Below are positions 1 through 13,420 of a DNA stretch of 64,000 nucleotides, one piece after another. The notes under the pieces are model-generated. The model had not been told where the DNA came from. It made no database searches and saw only the letters and a program-made list of their open reading frames with translations. The stretch is from Gymnothorax reevesii (Eukaryota > Chordata > Actinopteri > Anguilliformes > Muraenidae): assembly GCA_029721435.1 (NCBI GenBank), contig CM056580.1:69961367-70025366 (forward strand). The letters run 5' to 3'. How positions within the stretch are numbered: the first letter of the stretch is position 1; each line of letters opens with the position of its first letter. A program made the position numbers and the translations under genes.

Positions 1-3000
1 GAGCGGTAACGTCAACATCTGCAAGTCGTTGTCAAGGTAGCAGCGTGTTGTGTGTTTTTCTTTTTTCTTTTTTGCAGTGGATGCCTCCTCAGAAAAACTG
101 AAACACTGACTGTTTGTTGTGAATTTAAAGCCACATAAAACCTCTTCAGTGCTGCTGAGATTTCAACATGTTCTCAAAACTCCCTCTTGGGTTTATTATA
201 AGATTCCCACTATCCATTTATTCCTCATAAATCACATTGGTCCATAAACAAAGGAAGTAGCAACCTGGATGTGGTTGCCAACAAGCAGCCAGTAGAACAG
301 AATGGAAGACCACCGACATGAAGTCATTAGTCCTTGTGCCCGGAAAGCACCGGAGGAACTGGACAGATTTGCCATAGTTCTGAGAGTATGATCTTTGATC
401 AGGAGATTAAACGGAACAAGTGGTGCTTTGATGTACCTTTGTCTTTTATGGTCTCATAAAGTCGACACTAGAAGACGGGGACTAACTTGCATTGGAAACC
501 TGGGAAACGGACCTTCAACAATCGGTCTTCTGTCTTTTCTCGTCTATTCTTTGGAGTGTTTTTTTTTTTTTTTAATCAATGGCTACCCATCTATGGGTAG
601 TTCTGAGTCTCCAATCACCTTGACGTGCTTAACGTTTGACTGTTGGATGAAACCCGACCGGGCCTACTCAAACATGGGGAAAGCCTGCAAACTCTCCGGC
701 AAAGTTTTGCCTCACAGAAACACCCTGGACCGGATTCATATACTTGACCTTATTGCTGTGAGGTGACAGTGTTACTAACTGTGACACCAAGTTACCCTGC
801 TCAGAATTATTCCACCTGCCCTGTCAGTGCGCCAAGCTAACCTTCTACAACAAATTGCAAATATGAAAAGTCAGGCTTACTTAAGACGTTGTGCTCATAT
901 GTCAATGTGACCACATCCTTTTTTAAGGTGTGTTAAGGTGTAATGTCATTTTCATATTCGAAGTATGATGGGGGAACTGCAGGTTATGAATGCAATATGG
1001 CTTGAATTCCACCTCTAAGGAAAATGCTATAATGAACTCCAGTGTTCTCTGAGCTTTAATGTCACACGCCAGGTAGAAGTTTGTGCAAGTTTGTTTGAAA
1101 TGGAAACTCGTATTCACCATGCCGCCTTGGGAAATGAGTGAACAGCAGTCCTCTGTCAAGCTGTCCTTTGGTGGCAGTCCGGTTAGGTTAGTCTTGGCCG
1201 TGTGAAACCACTGGAAAGACTGCCTGTCTCGATCACTGCTGCTTTAGTTTGTGTGGAGTTGAGGGAGGCTGAACTGTAGAGCTGAGGAGGGAGATCGAGG
1301 GAACTGGAGGGTCAGCGCATTTTCCCCGGCTACTGCCTTTGGCTGGAAATGCTTCTGAAAGTTCACCTATAAACTTACAATCCCCCTTATCAGGCGGATG
1401 TGTGGATGAGTGTTCCCTGTCCGCCTGTCCGTCACGCCTCTTTTCCAGGCCAGAACTCCCACACCGTTCAGTATTTCTCAAGGAAATTTCATACATGGAT
1501 ACAACGTATTGTGTAGATGTGCCCTTTCATACTTCCATCTGTACTTCTGACCATCCCTCTTCTGCGTCTTATTTCCAGTCCAGATATCAACCATCCTCCT
1601 CTTTTCCCTGCAACAAATCCTAAATTGTTTGATATATCTGAACAAAAATGTTTTATATAGATGCATCTTATTATGTAGATGTGCCTTTTTATACTTCCGT
1701 CCATCCTCTTGCTAGTCTGTATGTTCCTTTTATCAAGTTTTGTTTCCAAGGCCGATATCTGCCATCCCGTGGCAGGTGATCTGAGTATTTCATGCTTGTT
1801 TATTATGTAAATTACATTACATTGCAAATGACATCACCAAAATATTAGTATTATTTGTGAAGAGAGAGAAATGTTTTCTGTTTAATACAGCATAATTTAA
1901 GGAATGGCATAATTGTGTAACCCCTGTATGGGTATTAATGTTGTCATGAGACTGATCTGCCTTGAGTTTGTTCCTGATCTTTATTTAGGCTTCACTGGTG
2001 CACACCATTTCAACAATGCAAAGGTGGGGAATGAATGGTATAATGGAAAATTGTCAAAAAGAAGTGAAAAGATGGGTGAAGACTTTTTGAATACCACACA
2101 CACACACATACACACACCCTCACCCTCACCCTCGAGTCCTCCAGACTTGCCTGGATTTCAGTGTGTCGCCGCCGACAGTCGACCCATTCAGTCCGTTTAA
2201 TGACATTATGCTTGTATCATCCTAATGTGTGTTTAGTAATGAAAGCATTGCACATCACACACAGCCAGCCAGACATCTCATCTCACTGGCGAAGGCTAGC
2301 CTGACGTTACGAGGTTGTCTGTGGAAGAGAAACCTGCATTGGCAATTTTGGCTTGTCTGTGCTCCACTTGAAGTACGAGTTGCTTTCTGTGTGAGAATAT
2401 GAGAACACAGGCTGCTTGTACCCTTCCTCATACTTAAAAAACACTGTCCACTTCGTTCCCAATATCTCACAGGAGGTCCCTCTAAACCCAGTCCTCAAAA
2501 CCCAGCATGGTGGTCATGCTTTCTTCTGTTTTCCTCGGAGGTCCCAGCAGAAGTGTCACTCAGAACTCAGGGTCTTGGGAGTTTACCAAACCCTTTTCTG
2601 TTTCTACTTGATTAAAACCACAAGACTTCAGCATAATTTTCATGCAGTCAAATGGACCCATGTTTTCCCTTTAGTGTGGTTTGACTAGCATCCCTTCTTT
2701 GATAGAATGCTACTGGGGCTTTGTTGAATTGAGCTGATTGGCCTGATCTCTAATGCTGTAGTGCGTGGGCTGTATTGTTTGTCTGTGTACTGCAGGTGTA
2801 ATTGCAGAGAGTGGGGGACCTGTGTGGGCAGAAGATCATAAAGCTCTGAGACTCCACAGACCTCCGTGTAGTGTTGGGGGCTGGATGGGGGGAGATGCTC
2901 TCATTTATCCCTCCCTGCTGGCAGTAGGATGTGGGGGAGGGTTTTCAAGGGAAGAGGCATTTTTGCAACTTTTCGTTCAGAGGCAGCAAATCCTAAGTAC

Positions 3001-6000
3001 TTTGGAAATAAAATTAAACAGACAGTATGCCCATCTCAGCTGGCCTGGGCCCATGAGTGATGGGCTTCCCCGCCTTGGAGGGTCTGTACAGTAAAGCACC
3101 CCGAAGTTAAGTGTCAGTGTCTCCCTCAGAAAATCTAACCACCCCCACAAAAAAAATGATAATTTCTTTGTTGTTTGAGTCTGTATCACCAAACCCTGCT
3201 CCTGGAGATCTAACCTCAGGTTATTCATTGGCTGAAATTCTCTTTGTCCTGCGAAGTGAGTAGAATTTTTGCCAAAAAGTAATTGAAGTGAGACTGTATA
3301 GTGCTGTATTGTGGATTCCCATTGATATTATTTGATGGCCTTGTTTTGCCCTCCTGTTTATTCTTGTGCCTCTGTCCCTGCACGGGCACCGGTGCCTGTC
3401 GGGCACCAGTGAGCTCGTTATCTCAAAGGCCAGTCCTAATCTGAGCGGTGGCGTCATTTTGTCTCCAAATAGCTGATTAAGGCCGCCTTCGCTCCCTGTT
3501 TTCGCCGCCTGGCCTTCTGAAAGCCCCACACCATGACGGTATTAGCGCCTGATGGATGATGTGTGATGTTGGTCTCGCTCTCTCCTCCGCATGCAAAAAC
3601 AAAGTATGTCGTGTTTCTGAACCAGAATACTGTCCCGGACCCACAGCCCAGCTGGAGGGCTGGCTTTCTGCTGTACTAGAGCTGAGCTCCCTGTGGTTTT
3701 ACTGAAATGAGGCTCCAGCCCTCCCTGCCGCAGAATGCCCAGATCTGAGCGCGCCCCTCGGCCGCCTGCACCCCACCCCACCCTACCCCACCCTCTCTCT
3801 GAGTTTCCTCAGCCCCTCATGTCGGACACTTATTGATTCATACTTTTTCCACATGCCATATGGTAATCAGAGATTTTGGTGTTCTGCTCTTGGGCTGGGC
3901 TGTGAAGAAGTCAGTGTGTGCACTGTAGCGTGTGTCTGTGTAAGCTTGTGTGTGCAGTTGTCAGGGCAACCCTCATCTCATGGACATGTTTTCAAGTTTG
4001 GAAAAACCGAAAACCCGCAGTCCATACTTGAATTGAATGAATTGTGTTCATTTAATGCGTACTATATCAGAGGAGGACTAACTGTGTTGGAATTTGTTTG
4101 GCCTCCACATCATTCTTTTTGTTAATTATGGTGTCTTTTGTTTTTGTATAATCTGTTGTGTCCCCACTGTAATCAATGTTAGGGATCGTATGCATGTTCA
4201 GCATCACTGCATTAAGGTTATAATGGACATAACCTGGTATATTAATCTGGTGTCTGTTGGCCATGAATGTGAATACTCTAGGAAGTTTTTCAGATGCTTT
4301 GTGAACTGTTTTAGAGATGCACTCTCTTTGCAGTTGCCATTTCATCTTTGGAGTTCCTGAGTGTTGACCACCCATTTTGCATGGGTTTCAATCGTGTCAA
4401 CTTGGGGAAATGTGAAAGAAATGTAGCTTGTCAAAGCACCCATGAAATATCAATAAGACAGATTATTTTGTTACACTGTAGCTTATAAAGCAGGCATGTC
4501 CCCACATCAGCCCCACCCGACTGGGTGAGGGCCAGCTGCTCGCAGGCATGCGGCTTTGACATCACACCTCATGCATAATCAACTACCTTTTCAGTGTCAT
4601 GTAAGGACTTGCAGTTTGTGGTAGCAGTGCAGTTGAATGTGGCTGTTAAAGACACCAGTGGTAGGAATCCACCATGATTGTTATTTTGTTGATCGTGGCC
4701 GCGTTAATAACCTCTTTGCTCGCTCGATGCCGGGAACATAACCTTACTTCGCGCGCCTCGTCTGTCTGCTAAACTTTTATTTACATGAAATAAAATGCCT
4801 GTGGTCCACCTCACTATTATTATAGTGCATTCATATGGCGTTCAGGAGAAGTACTGCATTAAGAGACTGCATGTTTCAACTGAAAAGGGCTTGTGGCACG
4901 AACATGTCTTCTGCAATAGCAGGGCCAACCAATCGCTTCCCCTTGGTTTAGGTAGTCTGTGAGTGCAGCTCTTGAAGTGGCCTTGAGAAAACATTTCCTG
5001 CTTTCCTGGTGCCCTTGTCCACTGATGGGCTCTGATGCCCTGGCTGCTGTTTGAGAATCGCTGATTGTGCTGCAGATGGAGCCCAATCAGGGCTTGTTCC
5101 TCCCGCCAGGCGGAGGAACGGGGGGTAATTACAGATTGATTTATCCTTCACCCCTCCCCGCCCTCCCTCGCATTCCAGCCATCGGCCCGTCTCTCCAACA
5201 CAAACAGCCCCCGCCTCTGAGTCGACGACAGGGCCTCGCCGAGCCCTGCTCCTGGCCTGCAGCCGTCCCCAGGGCCGGTCTTTGGAGACTGCACTGCGGC
5301 CAGTTCTATAAAAGGCCATTTACCCCGAAAAGAAAACAGCCCAGTCGCCGCACGTCTCTCCGTCATCCGCCAGCTGTCAAAGCCGGATCCTTGGCCGGCC
5401 GTCGAAACGAGCATTAATCCCAGGTTATTTTGTGACCTGCGTTTTATTACCTCAGTGTTTCTCTCTCTGTGCTCTGCCGTCCATGGTGTGGATTCCAGGA
5501 ACCGGCGATGATGAAAGGCCTCAGAAATGCCAGTTTGACCGCCTGGTTTGGCAATGGGACTGGCTGGATGAGTCTGAATTCAGCAGTTTGTCCGACTGCT
5601 TGGGTGTGGCACACAGGGCTGGGAGATGAATGATGATATGCATGTAGTGGCAAAAGATTCCAAGAATGTGTTAAATGGAATTATGGCTGCGAGTAGTTAG
5701 GGGTTGTTAGGGGGCCCATTGCTATGATATGATGAATGATATATTTTGTCATAAACACTGGTCAGGCAGTTGTGGGTTGGACTCCTAATAACTCATAGTG
5801 GGTGATGCAGAGCAGTGAGAAATATGGCCCGTTTTGTAAATGAATTGATATCCTGTTAAAGAAAGGCGGGCAGTATGTGGTGGCAGTGAATTTTCCCGTG
5901 ACTAAGAAAAACATTTGGCGGGAGCGCTGCTCTGTCCTGGCCCTGGGGAAAAAGAGAGGGAACACAAAAGAGTGCAATTTAGAAGAGAAACATTGGAATG

Positions 6001-6155
6001 GGGTTCTGGTGCCGGAGACTTGGAGTTCTGGGCTGTTCTTTGAGGGAATGCCTCGGCCCTGAGCTGCTTGCTGGCAGCAGCAGGAGGAGGGGAAGAGCGT
6101 GCCCACAGGGAGGTATCCAGGACGACCTGTGGTTCCCTACTGATCCCTCTTACAT

Positions 6156-6330
6156 CAGAGGTCACTAACCCTGTTCTTGGAGACCTACGATTTTGTAGGA
6201 TTTCACTGCAACCTGAACCTGGCAGACCGGACTCAGCTAGTTAGAGGAAAACCAAGATCTGTAGCCTTTGTGCCAGAGTTTGAGGGAAAACCGACTAGAT
6301 GGTAGATCTCCAGGAGGAGGGTTGGGCTCC
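6156..6330. mobile_element. Short non-autonomous DNA transposon (MITE)
   Basis: The left end reads as a gene-free 'CAGAGGTCACTAACCCTGTT' followed by a 'TTGGAGACCTAC' segment. The right end carries the inverse-type sequence 'GGTAGATCTCCAGGAGGAGG'. These are imperfect inverted termini of a very common fish MITE type built on 'tcctggagagctac' ends. A related right-hand end occurs near 12260-12304, and weaker pieces occur near 3190 and 27960. The element has no coding capacity. The exact ends are approximate. Confidence 0.55.
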
Positions 6331-6452
6331 AATCTCCTCTGCCTTCTTCTCCAAACTCATTAAACAAGCTCTGCTCCCAATGAATGACTGGAAATGCTTC
6401 CACATTTTTATCAGCTCCAACAGCGGCGGCTGGTATTGTTTTCAACTTGAGT

Positions 6453-6590
6453 CTGTGTGCGTGTGTGTGTGCGTGCGTGTGTGTGCGTGTGTGTGCGTGT
6501 GTGTGCGTGTGTGTGCGTGTGTGTGCGTGTGTGCGTGTGTGTGTGCGTGTGTGTGTGCGTGTGTGTGTGCGTGTGTGTGTGCGTGTGTAA
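6453..6590. repeat. (TG)n/(TGTGCG)n microsatellite
   Basis: An uninterrupted purine-pyrimidine alternating tract of GTGT and GCGT steps, about 138 bp long. Such alternating tracts can adopt Z-DNA. All three + frames stay open through it and give Val/Cys/Arg-only peptides, which are artefacts. Confidence 0.95.
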
Positions 6591-7194
6591 TCATTTCAAA
6601 ATGTGGTCCTCAAGGCACCATTTGAAGCTAGAATTGCTGTAGAAGCATTTTTGATAACTTGGACTGGTGTTAATGTCTGTCTGCATGTGTGCATATACTG
6701 ATTTCGTCAACACAATACAGTCTTCACTGTGCAAGATGCAGTTATAACACTTCACAGTTGTGCATTTCAGATGACATTGAAGGCGGAGTTCGGAGGTCTG
6801 AGCCAGGGCAGCAGAAGTCAGGGGGTAGGGAGAGTGGCTGCTGTGATCCCAGAGCACTACGGTCTCGGGTTCTTTGGTACACTTTTTGTGGTTAGAAGCA
6901 GTTTTTAACAGAGGCCTTTTAGAGTGCAAGTTCTACAGCTGGGCAGTGGTAACTGTGGTATGTTCAATTCTCTGCTTGACCATTCTCTTATGAATTTCCT
7001 GTTCAGTTGTGCTGCTTTTTACTGGTGCTCTTGAACATCTGCGATTCATGTTATTAATCATATTTACCAAGAGTTGTTTATTTGATTTTATTTGACTTCC
7101 AATCTGTCTGATCCAAATGAAGTATAAGAAAAATGTGCAACTGAGCTGACTTATGGAGTTCAGTCTCCCTTAATCACAGAGAGGAAGTAACAGG

Positions 7195-7222
7195 CTGTGT
7201 GTGTGTGTGTGTGTGTGTGTGG
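7195..7222. repeat. (TG)n microsatellite
   Basis: About 13-14 TG units, followed a few tens of bases later by a run of G near 7257-7270. Confidence 0.9.
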
Positions 7223-9989
7223 GCGCGTCAGAGTAAGGGAAGTGAAAATGGAACGAGGGGGGGGGGGGGCAGAGTTGTCGTTTGTGAACAGGTCTGTGGT
7301 GATGTGTGCTGAAGTAAAACCTTTTCTCAGGATTCCTGACAGTAAAAGTGTCTGGACTGATTCATAGTGCTGTTGGGGTGGGCCAGGTGCACTGGGGGGG
7401 GCAGGGGTGAGGGGTTCTGCAGGGGTCACATGCAGACCTGAGATCCGCAGCACTGGTCTCACCCTCTCCTTCTCTGTCTCTCTGACTCTGTTCTGTGCTG
7501 CGGTTTCTCTCTTCCTCTCCTCATCTCTCACTCTGTTTCTGCGGCTCTGCCTCTCGTGTCTGTTTCTCTGTCGCTGCCTCTGTGTGCCTCTTCATGTTTC
7601 AGTCTTAGTCTGTTTCTCTCGATTTCACGGTTTCTCTGCCTCTGTGATTCTCTTGTCTGTCTCTGGGTGTTGTGGTCGCTCGCAGGTTTGAAGCTGTGCG
7701 CTCTGTAAAAAGAAAGCAAAGGAAGTGTGAGAGGGAAGTGTGTTCATATCATGTAAAAGGGTGCCACTGAACTGTCTTCAGTCTGAATAGCATGCTGGGA
7801 ATTGCGCCAAGGAATTGAGTTGATTTATATCTGATCCACATCAGCGTCTGATTTCAGGCTTTTATCTTGGAAAAACATCCTACCGTGTTTGAGCCGTAGA
7901 GCAGGGAACTTTGATTGGAAAAATGCCGTCTGTCTGCCAGTATTGCTCTGCAAACTGTCTCTGTACTTACCATGATTCAGGGTGGCATGAGTGAGTGTGA
8001 TGCTGCCAGAGCTCAGTGTGATGCTGAAACATTCTCTTGTTATGCGCATGAGTGTGTGTGCGAACACACCACACTCTTTGTTAACTGCGCACGCACAAAC
8101 ACACAAGCTCTCAAAAAAGCAGCTATTTTCAGCGGCACTCTTCTGATTAAAACTCTCAGCAGTGCTGATGTTTTACAGCTTGGCTTGGTTTACTTTTGAG
8201 GAAGTGCCAAATGCTGATGAAGATGATGTGCTGGGAAATCTCTTTGTCCATTTCCAAACCAAAGTCAAGAGAATCTTATACATTCAGGTCTGAATCTTTC
8301 GCCCATGTTACCCGTCTTTTACATTAATTAAAAGACTTTATTTTTATTTTACATATAATTTATTTATTTATTTATTTATTTTATTTTATTTTATTTTTTT
8401 TTTTTTTAAATTTGGGCCAGCATGAGATGGCAGTACCGGTAAACAGGATGTCGGTGTCTGAGTTCACTCCTTGCTTGCCAGAGAGCTCTGTATTTTTCTG
8501 TGTCGATCGCCCTCTTGTGGCCAGAAACATCTTAAACTATTGATTCGCATTTTCTTGTGGAGTTATTCGGGTAGCGGCTGTTAGGACGCTTGACTTTCAA
8601 ATATGAAAATAACTTTTTTTTTTTTTTTTTTTTTTTTTTCGTGGTTCGCATGTAATTGTCATGGATAACCGAGACAGATCTGTGCTATATGGAAATGGAG
8701 CTTGGCATACCTCATCAACTCAAGAACAATAAACAGTCAGCGGCCAACATCTGTTAGCATGCAGGCGAATCACAGGCTTCGTGCCTGCAGTCCGGGCCCC
8801 AGCTGAGATATAAATAGTGACAAATGGCTAATGAGGCTGACGCATAATCTGTCTATGTGGAGGCCAGGGTATGAAATTGAGATTAATTACAAGCAATACA
8901 AAAGCCTAGAGGAGTCCTCAGAGAGGCTTGCATAATGAACGCTTCTACTTTTGTAGAGGAGGAATGAGAAGGTCGATTATGATGAAGCTGTACTTGGGAG
9001 GCCTAGATAAACGTTTAGCTTTCTGAATTAGAGAGAAGGTGAATGCGCCTGCGGACGGTTGGTTGAAGGCTGTGGTCTGTGTTTTTCTGTTTGTGGGGGG
9101 TGTGTTTTGTCCTGCATCTGGAATATGTTTGTGTTTCACCTGCCTCTTTAATCACCGTGCTACATCAGTCAGTCCCAACTGACCCAGCTTGACCTTCTTG
9201 TAAACGTAATGCGAACAGACTGATGTTTTCCCATCTGTGACCTAACCCTGCATACCTCCTAGCCTCTCACCTGTATTGGAGAGGTCTCCAGCTGCTTTCC
9301 TGCTGCAGAGGAGTCGCTCAGACAAGATGTCTATCGACTAAACCTGGTCTGCCTTTTCTAGTACTGCATGCCCTGCTTGCACAGTTAAACACAATGCCAC
9401 AGTATCATGACTTGGTTTAGCCTGCCTTCCTTAACCTCACTCTGCTCTTTGGTCATCGATGTCTTATGAACTTTCGAGTAAATTCAAAGAGGAGAATAAG
9501 ATTTTATTTTATTGAACCCCACCCCCCAGCCCCCATGAGGTTCAGGAAAGTCTTTTTGTCATGTATACATAAATATGTAAAAGTTTTGTCTTGTATGAAG
9601 ACCTGATTATTACAAATGAAACAAACAAACAAACAAAAAAAGCTGAATAAAAGTAAGAATTTGATAATCGTTTTAAGGTCCCCTGTCATGTCACCAGTGC
9701 AGCCAATGAGCCGTTACAAGCCATTTTAGAATCTGCTTTATGTTACTTTTTTTGGGGGAGTGACTGCTCAGTGGCTAAAGGAACTCATCAACTTCAGCCA
9801 GCCAGTTAACCAGTTGCGTCATCCTTAGTGGTTTCTCCCTCTTTATGATGTCACAAAGAACAGTTTTGAAATTGTTTGTAATGGCTAATTGTCTGTGCTC
9901 CTGATAACATGATACAGGACGTTTTAAGAGTGACTGCATCTGCGCTTGGATGAGACTAAGCTCCTGTCTCTTTCTTTATGTTCCTCCAG

Positions 9990-10108
9990 GACTTCTCCTC
10001 ACCGGTATTCCGGAGTAACTCCGTATCCAACCGCACCCCCACTCCCCCGAGGCAGCACTCCCCCCAGAGTCCTGTCGAGAAGGAGTTCTCCTCCTCCCCC
10101 AGGCACAG
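9990..10108 (+). CDS. pdlim2: PDZ and LIM domain protein 2, linker exon
   Basis: This 119-bp internal exon begins after a pyrimidine-rich acceptor (ttcctccag|GAC) and ends at a GT donor after 'AGGCACAG'. It encodes a Ser/Pro-rich linker (starts DFSSPVFRSN, contains RTPTPPRQHSPQSP) with several SP/TP sites that could be phosphorylated by proline-directed kinases. It ends with two bases of a codon (AG) that join the first base of the next exon (C) to give Ser, so the frame is preserved across a 9.4 kb intron. PDLIM2 is a cytoskeletal and nuclear adaptor: its PDZ domain binds actinin-type partners and its LIM domain has been linked to ubiquitin-dependent turnover of transcription factors such as NF-kB p65 and STAT4. 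The linker alone is not diagnostic; the assignment rests on the downstream exons. Confidence 0.75.
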
Positions 10109-10963
10109 GTTAGCCTCTTTCCACTCCCAATCTCTTCCTTATGTGCTCAGTGTGTCAAACCCTTAGCATGATGGGTGCTCTGGAATCAGAGGATCAGACG
10201 ACCATAAATCTGTTATTTATAATATGAGCTTCATGGACAGGCGCTCGAGATGAGAAATATGATTGAGGTACTGTATTGCACACTGTGACAATGTTCTTAC
10301 TGCAATTCTTGAGACATTGAAAAATGACTGTGTTGCACAGGTGCATAAAATGAACGGAACTGCCTGTTCCCCCTTCAGGAATTGACACTCTCTTAAAATT
10401 CAATCTCTATTAAATGAATTGTTTTATAACAACCACATTTCACATGCAAGTCTCTGTAGACAAAAATAATAGGAAAAAATAAGAAAAAAGCAAAATAAAA
10501 TAAACTCTCACCTCACCCCCAACACAAAGCCCCCCTAAATCCTACATCCATGGGATAAGGTAACCTAAATATATTACTGCAAAACAAAGTCTTTTATTGT
10601 TGATATGCAGTATTTCCACATCTCACTTGTCAGGAATTCATGCTCTTGTTGTTGTAATGGCTGTGGAATTGACTGGTGTATTGACCAGTAGGTCAGTAGT
10701 CACTGGGAAGGAGGCAAGCGGACACTATCAGGACCATCTGCTTTTACACTCTGTTTATAATATGTGGAACATGCTTTAGTGGGGTTTCACTTATACCTGT
10801 GGCCAAACTGCAGCATACAGCCTCATGTGGGCCTTTAAGCTCTGTCATGTGGTCAGTGACAGATGATAAAATGTTGACGCAAACCTGTTAAAAAAATATA
10901 TGAAAATAAAACCGAGAACCGTGTTCACTAATTACAGTGTACATGATTGAACTGAAATGCCTG

Positions 10964-12642
10964 CTTAAAGCTGCAGTTGGTAAGTTTTAGAAAAGTAACT
11001 TTTTGTCATTTTTGCTAAAACTGTCACTGTGTACAGACAGTATTACATGAAACTAGTACTCTGTCCTTTAAACCCACCTAATGCTCCTACTGCAATTTAA
11101 AAGAATCCTTCGGACCGACCAAAAAGAACCAATTAGAGCCAGGATGGTGGGTGACAGCCGCCAATCACTGCACATGCACACGCTGCAGACAGCCCCTCCC
11201 CCTTCCTCCTCAGTTCACGCCAGTGCTCAGTCAAGTTCAAATCTCCGAGAGCGGGTTCAGGAGCTTAGAACCACCTGCGAGGAAAAAAATACCAATACCT
11301 CAGTTACCAGAAACATCACACATGGCTAAGACTAGTAAGAAAGGAAGCCAGAAGAAAAAAAAGCACAAAGGAAAGAATTTAACAAAACCCAGGATAAAAC
11401 CAGAGTGAACATCGCAGTAGCTTTTTAGAGGTGGAAGGAACTCCGTGATCTGGAAGGATTAAAAACTGACGCAGAGTTTCGACTTTTTTTCCTTGACAGG
11501 TAAACCCCTGCTTTATTTGTTGGTTCATTTTTGCTTTGCAAATAAGCGAGTTGGTGTCGCTGACATGATCACCAAACTAACTAACAAACTAACCAGGATA
11601 ATTTCATTTTTGCTCTGCAAATAAGCGAGTGAACGTCGCTTACAAGCACAGTCGCTGTTCGAATAGCCAGAGTCTTGTAATTGTTACAGTACTCCGCAGT
11701 GCATGTGATGTTACTGTGATGTTGCAGTCGACCTAACGGTAGCTTGTTTCAGATGCTAGGGCTAACGTTACTGGCGTTGTTTTATTAGAAAGCAGCAGAA
11801 AATCTCTTTATGGAGTGACCTGGCAGTCTTATCAGTTGTGTTGTCCTTATAAATATGTGTAACGTTTCTGTGCTCTCACAGCTAAATGCTGACATACATG
11901 ATTTACTGGCCATTCAGCTGGATTCACGACAGTTTCTGTACTCAGAAAAACTGATAACTTACTGAAATAAGTGTGCGCTGGGTTTTTAATGAATACATAC
12001 TGCTTTAGATTACTTTTCATGTCGACATGATTTATTTCTGCTCGCTTGTTGGCAGGCGTGTTGTTGGACCTGAAAAATCCGGGGGTAATATCCCTCCTTT
12101 TTTTGAAAATAATTAATCCTGGCTAATTCTAGATGGGTTTCAGTTCTTAACACGTTTTTCAATCCACGAATAATCAAGTGGCAATCGAAGAGACTGCTTC
12201 TCTTCCTCATGCAATCTAAAAGTGACAATCAGGTGTGCTGAATTGGAGATAGAATAGAGACCTACAGAATGGTAGCTCTCCAGGAAGAGAATTGGTGACC
12301 CCTGCTTTATGGTGATTCAGAGTGGTTAGTCTTAAATGAGCTGTGTCACGATTACTGTGCATGCTCTGAACTTGCATCCCAAGAAAGTGAATTTCCTTGA
12401 CTGCGAATCATAATCTCATTCCATCCTTGCCAATCTGTCTTCGTTTTGCATTATTAATGCATTTTGGCTACTCTGGCATTATGATTTTTATATTAAGGAG
12501 CGTTCAGTGGAAATTTGAGGATTCATTGTTCCATTTTAACAGCTTTAGCCAAGGGATGCAAAGAATATAAACTGGGTGCCATTGGCAATAATCATGGATG
12601 AATTAAAATATTTTACAGTAATTGTGACACAGCTCCTTTAAG
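10964..12642. mobile_element. Degraded DNA transposon-like repeat
   Basis: The left edge starts 'CTTAAAGCTGCAGTTGG' and the right edge is the imperfect inverse '...CAGCTCCTTTAAG', suggesting short inverted termini. The left part (sequence around 11030-11260, with a 'cagcccctccccct' segment) resembles a dispersed fish repeat known from many genomes. No intact transposase frame is visible. A second MITE end lies inside it at about 12200-12304. Boundaries and class are uncertain. Confidence 0.4.
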
Positions 12643-13309
12643 TCCTTCTGAATATTAGTGTAGGGTAGAGGTAAATAAATGGAATGTGTTCTGTTTCAGT
12701 CAGTGTGGATATTTGTATTGAGCAAGATGTGATTGCTGAGGAGCTCAGAGTGGGTGGGGCTAAAAGCTGGTGGAATATGATGGTGCTGCTGCATCTTGTG
12801 GATGGTTGGAGACAACAAAGAGAGAGGATTGATGGATTACTGAAAAATGTCCTCTCTTTTTGCTGTAAAACCTCACACAGTATCCCAGCGCTGTGTACAA
12901 CCTGGCTTTCACCCATCTCTTGTCCCCTGTGTTTGTGTGTGTTCAGCAGAATTTGAGCTGTGGAATGGGCCTTTTGTGTTCACTACATCTGTCTCTAGCT
13001 GCTTATTTTTTCCAGGCTGTCTGGCGCATGCTTCGGTTATTGTGGTTCTGGGCTCTACATCCCCTCTCTTTTCTTGAAAAAGGGCTTCACTTTTTCCCCC
13101 GGTTGGCCCCTCAACCTCTCCACGTTCCCCAGACCAAGCCTCTTTCCTTACTTCTTCACCCTCCTTCTGTGCTTATTGGATACTCGCTGGCCCCCATGGT
13201 CCGCCCCTTAACCAATCCAGCCAATGAGAAATATCGCAAAGGCACACCTTTCATGCAGACTTGCTGTCCTTCACTGTGCTTGTATTGTCGGGAACAGACG
13301 CGAGGTGCG

Positions 13310-13420
13310 TTTATGTGTGTGTGTGTTTGTATGTGCATATGTGTGTGTGTGTGTGTTGGCACTAGCGTGCGTGTGTGTGTGCGGGTGGTGCGTGTGTCTG
13401 TGCGCGCGCATGCACAGTGT
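13310..13420. repeat. (TG)n-rich microsatellite
   Basis: Interrupted TG/GTGC tract inside the long pdlim2 intron. Long apparent frames on both strands here are by-products of the repeat. Confidence 0.85.

Larger units (their letters stand above)
1..9989. other. No supported exon; probable pdlim2 intron or 5' region
   Basis: I see no convincing coding exon here. The first supported pdlim2 exon at 9990 starts in phase 0 and encodes only the linker before the LIM domain, so the PDZ exons should lie upstream, either left of the window or in this stretch unrecognised. The long open frames are unspliced, have no family motifs and often overlap simple repeats. Contents that can be named are a MITE at 6156-6330, (TG)n tracts near 6453 and 7195, a T-rich/ATTT tract at about 8341-8407 and a poly-T run near 8615-8639. 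The absence of exons is an eye-read judgement. Confidence 0.5.

Noticed and set aside
1..38. End of an upstream pdlim2 exon before 'aaggtagcag'
   Set aside because: Two frames are open, but the stretch is too short and matches no part of the PDZ domain that I recognise. The donor is weak.
6299..6642. Val/Cys/Arg-rich frames of up to 108 codons
   Set aside because: Translation of a (TG)n/(GC) microsatellite in three frames.
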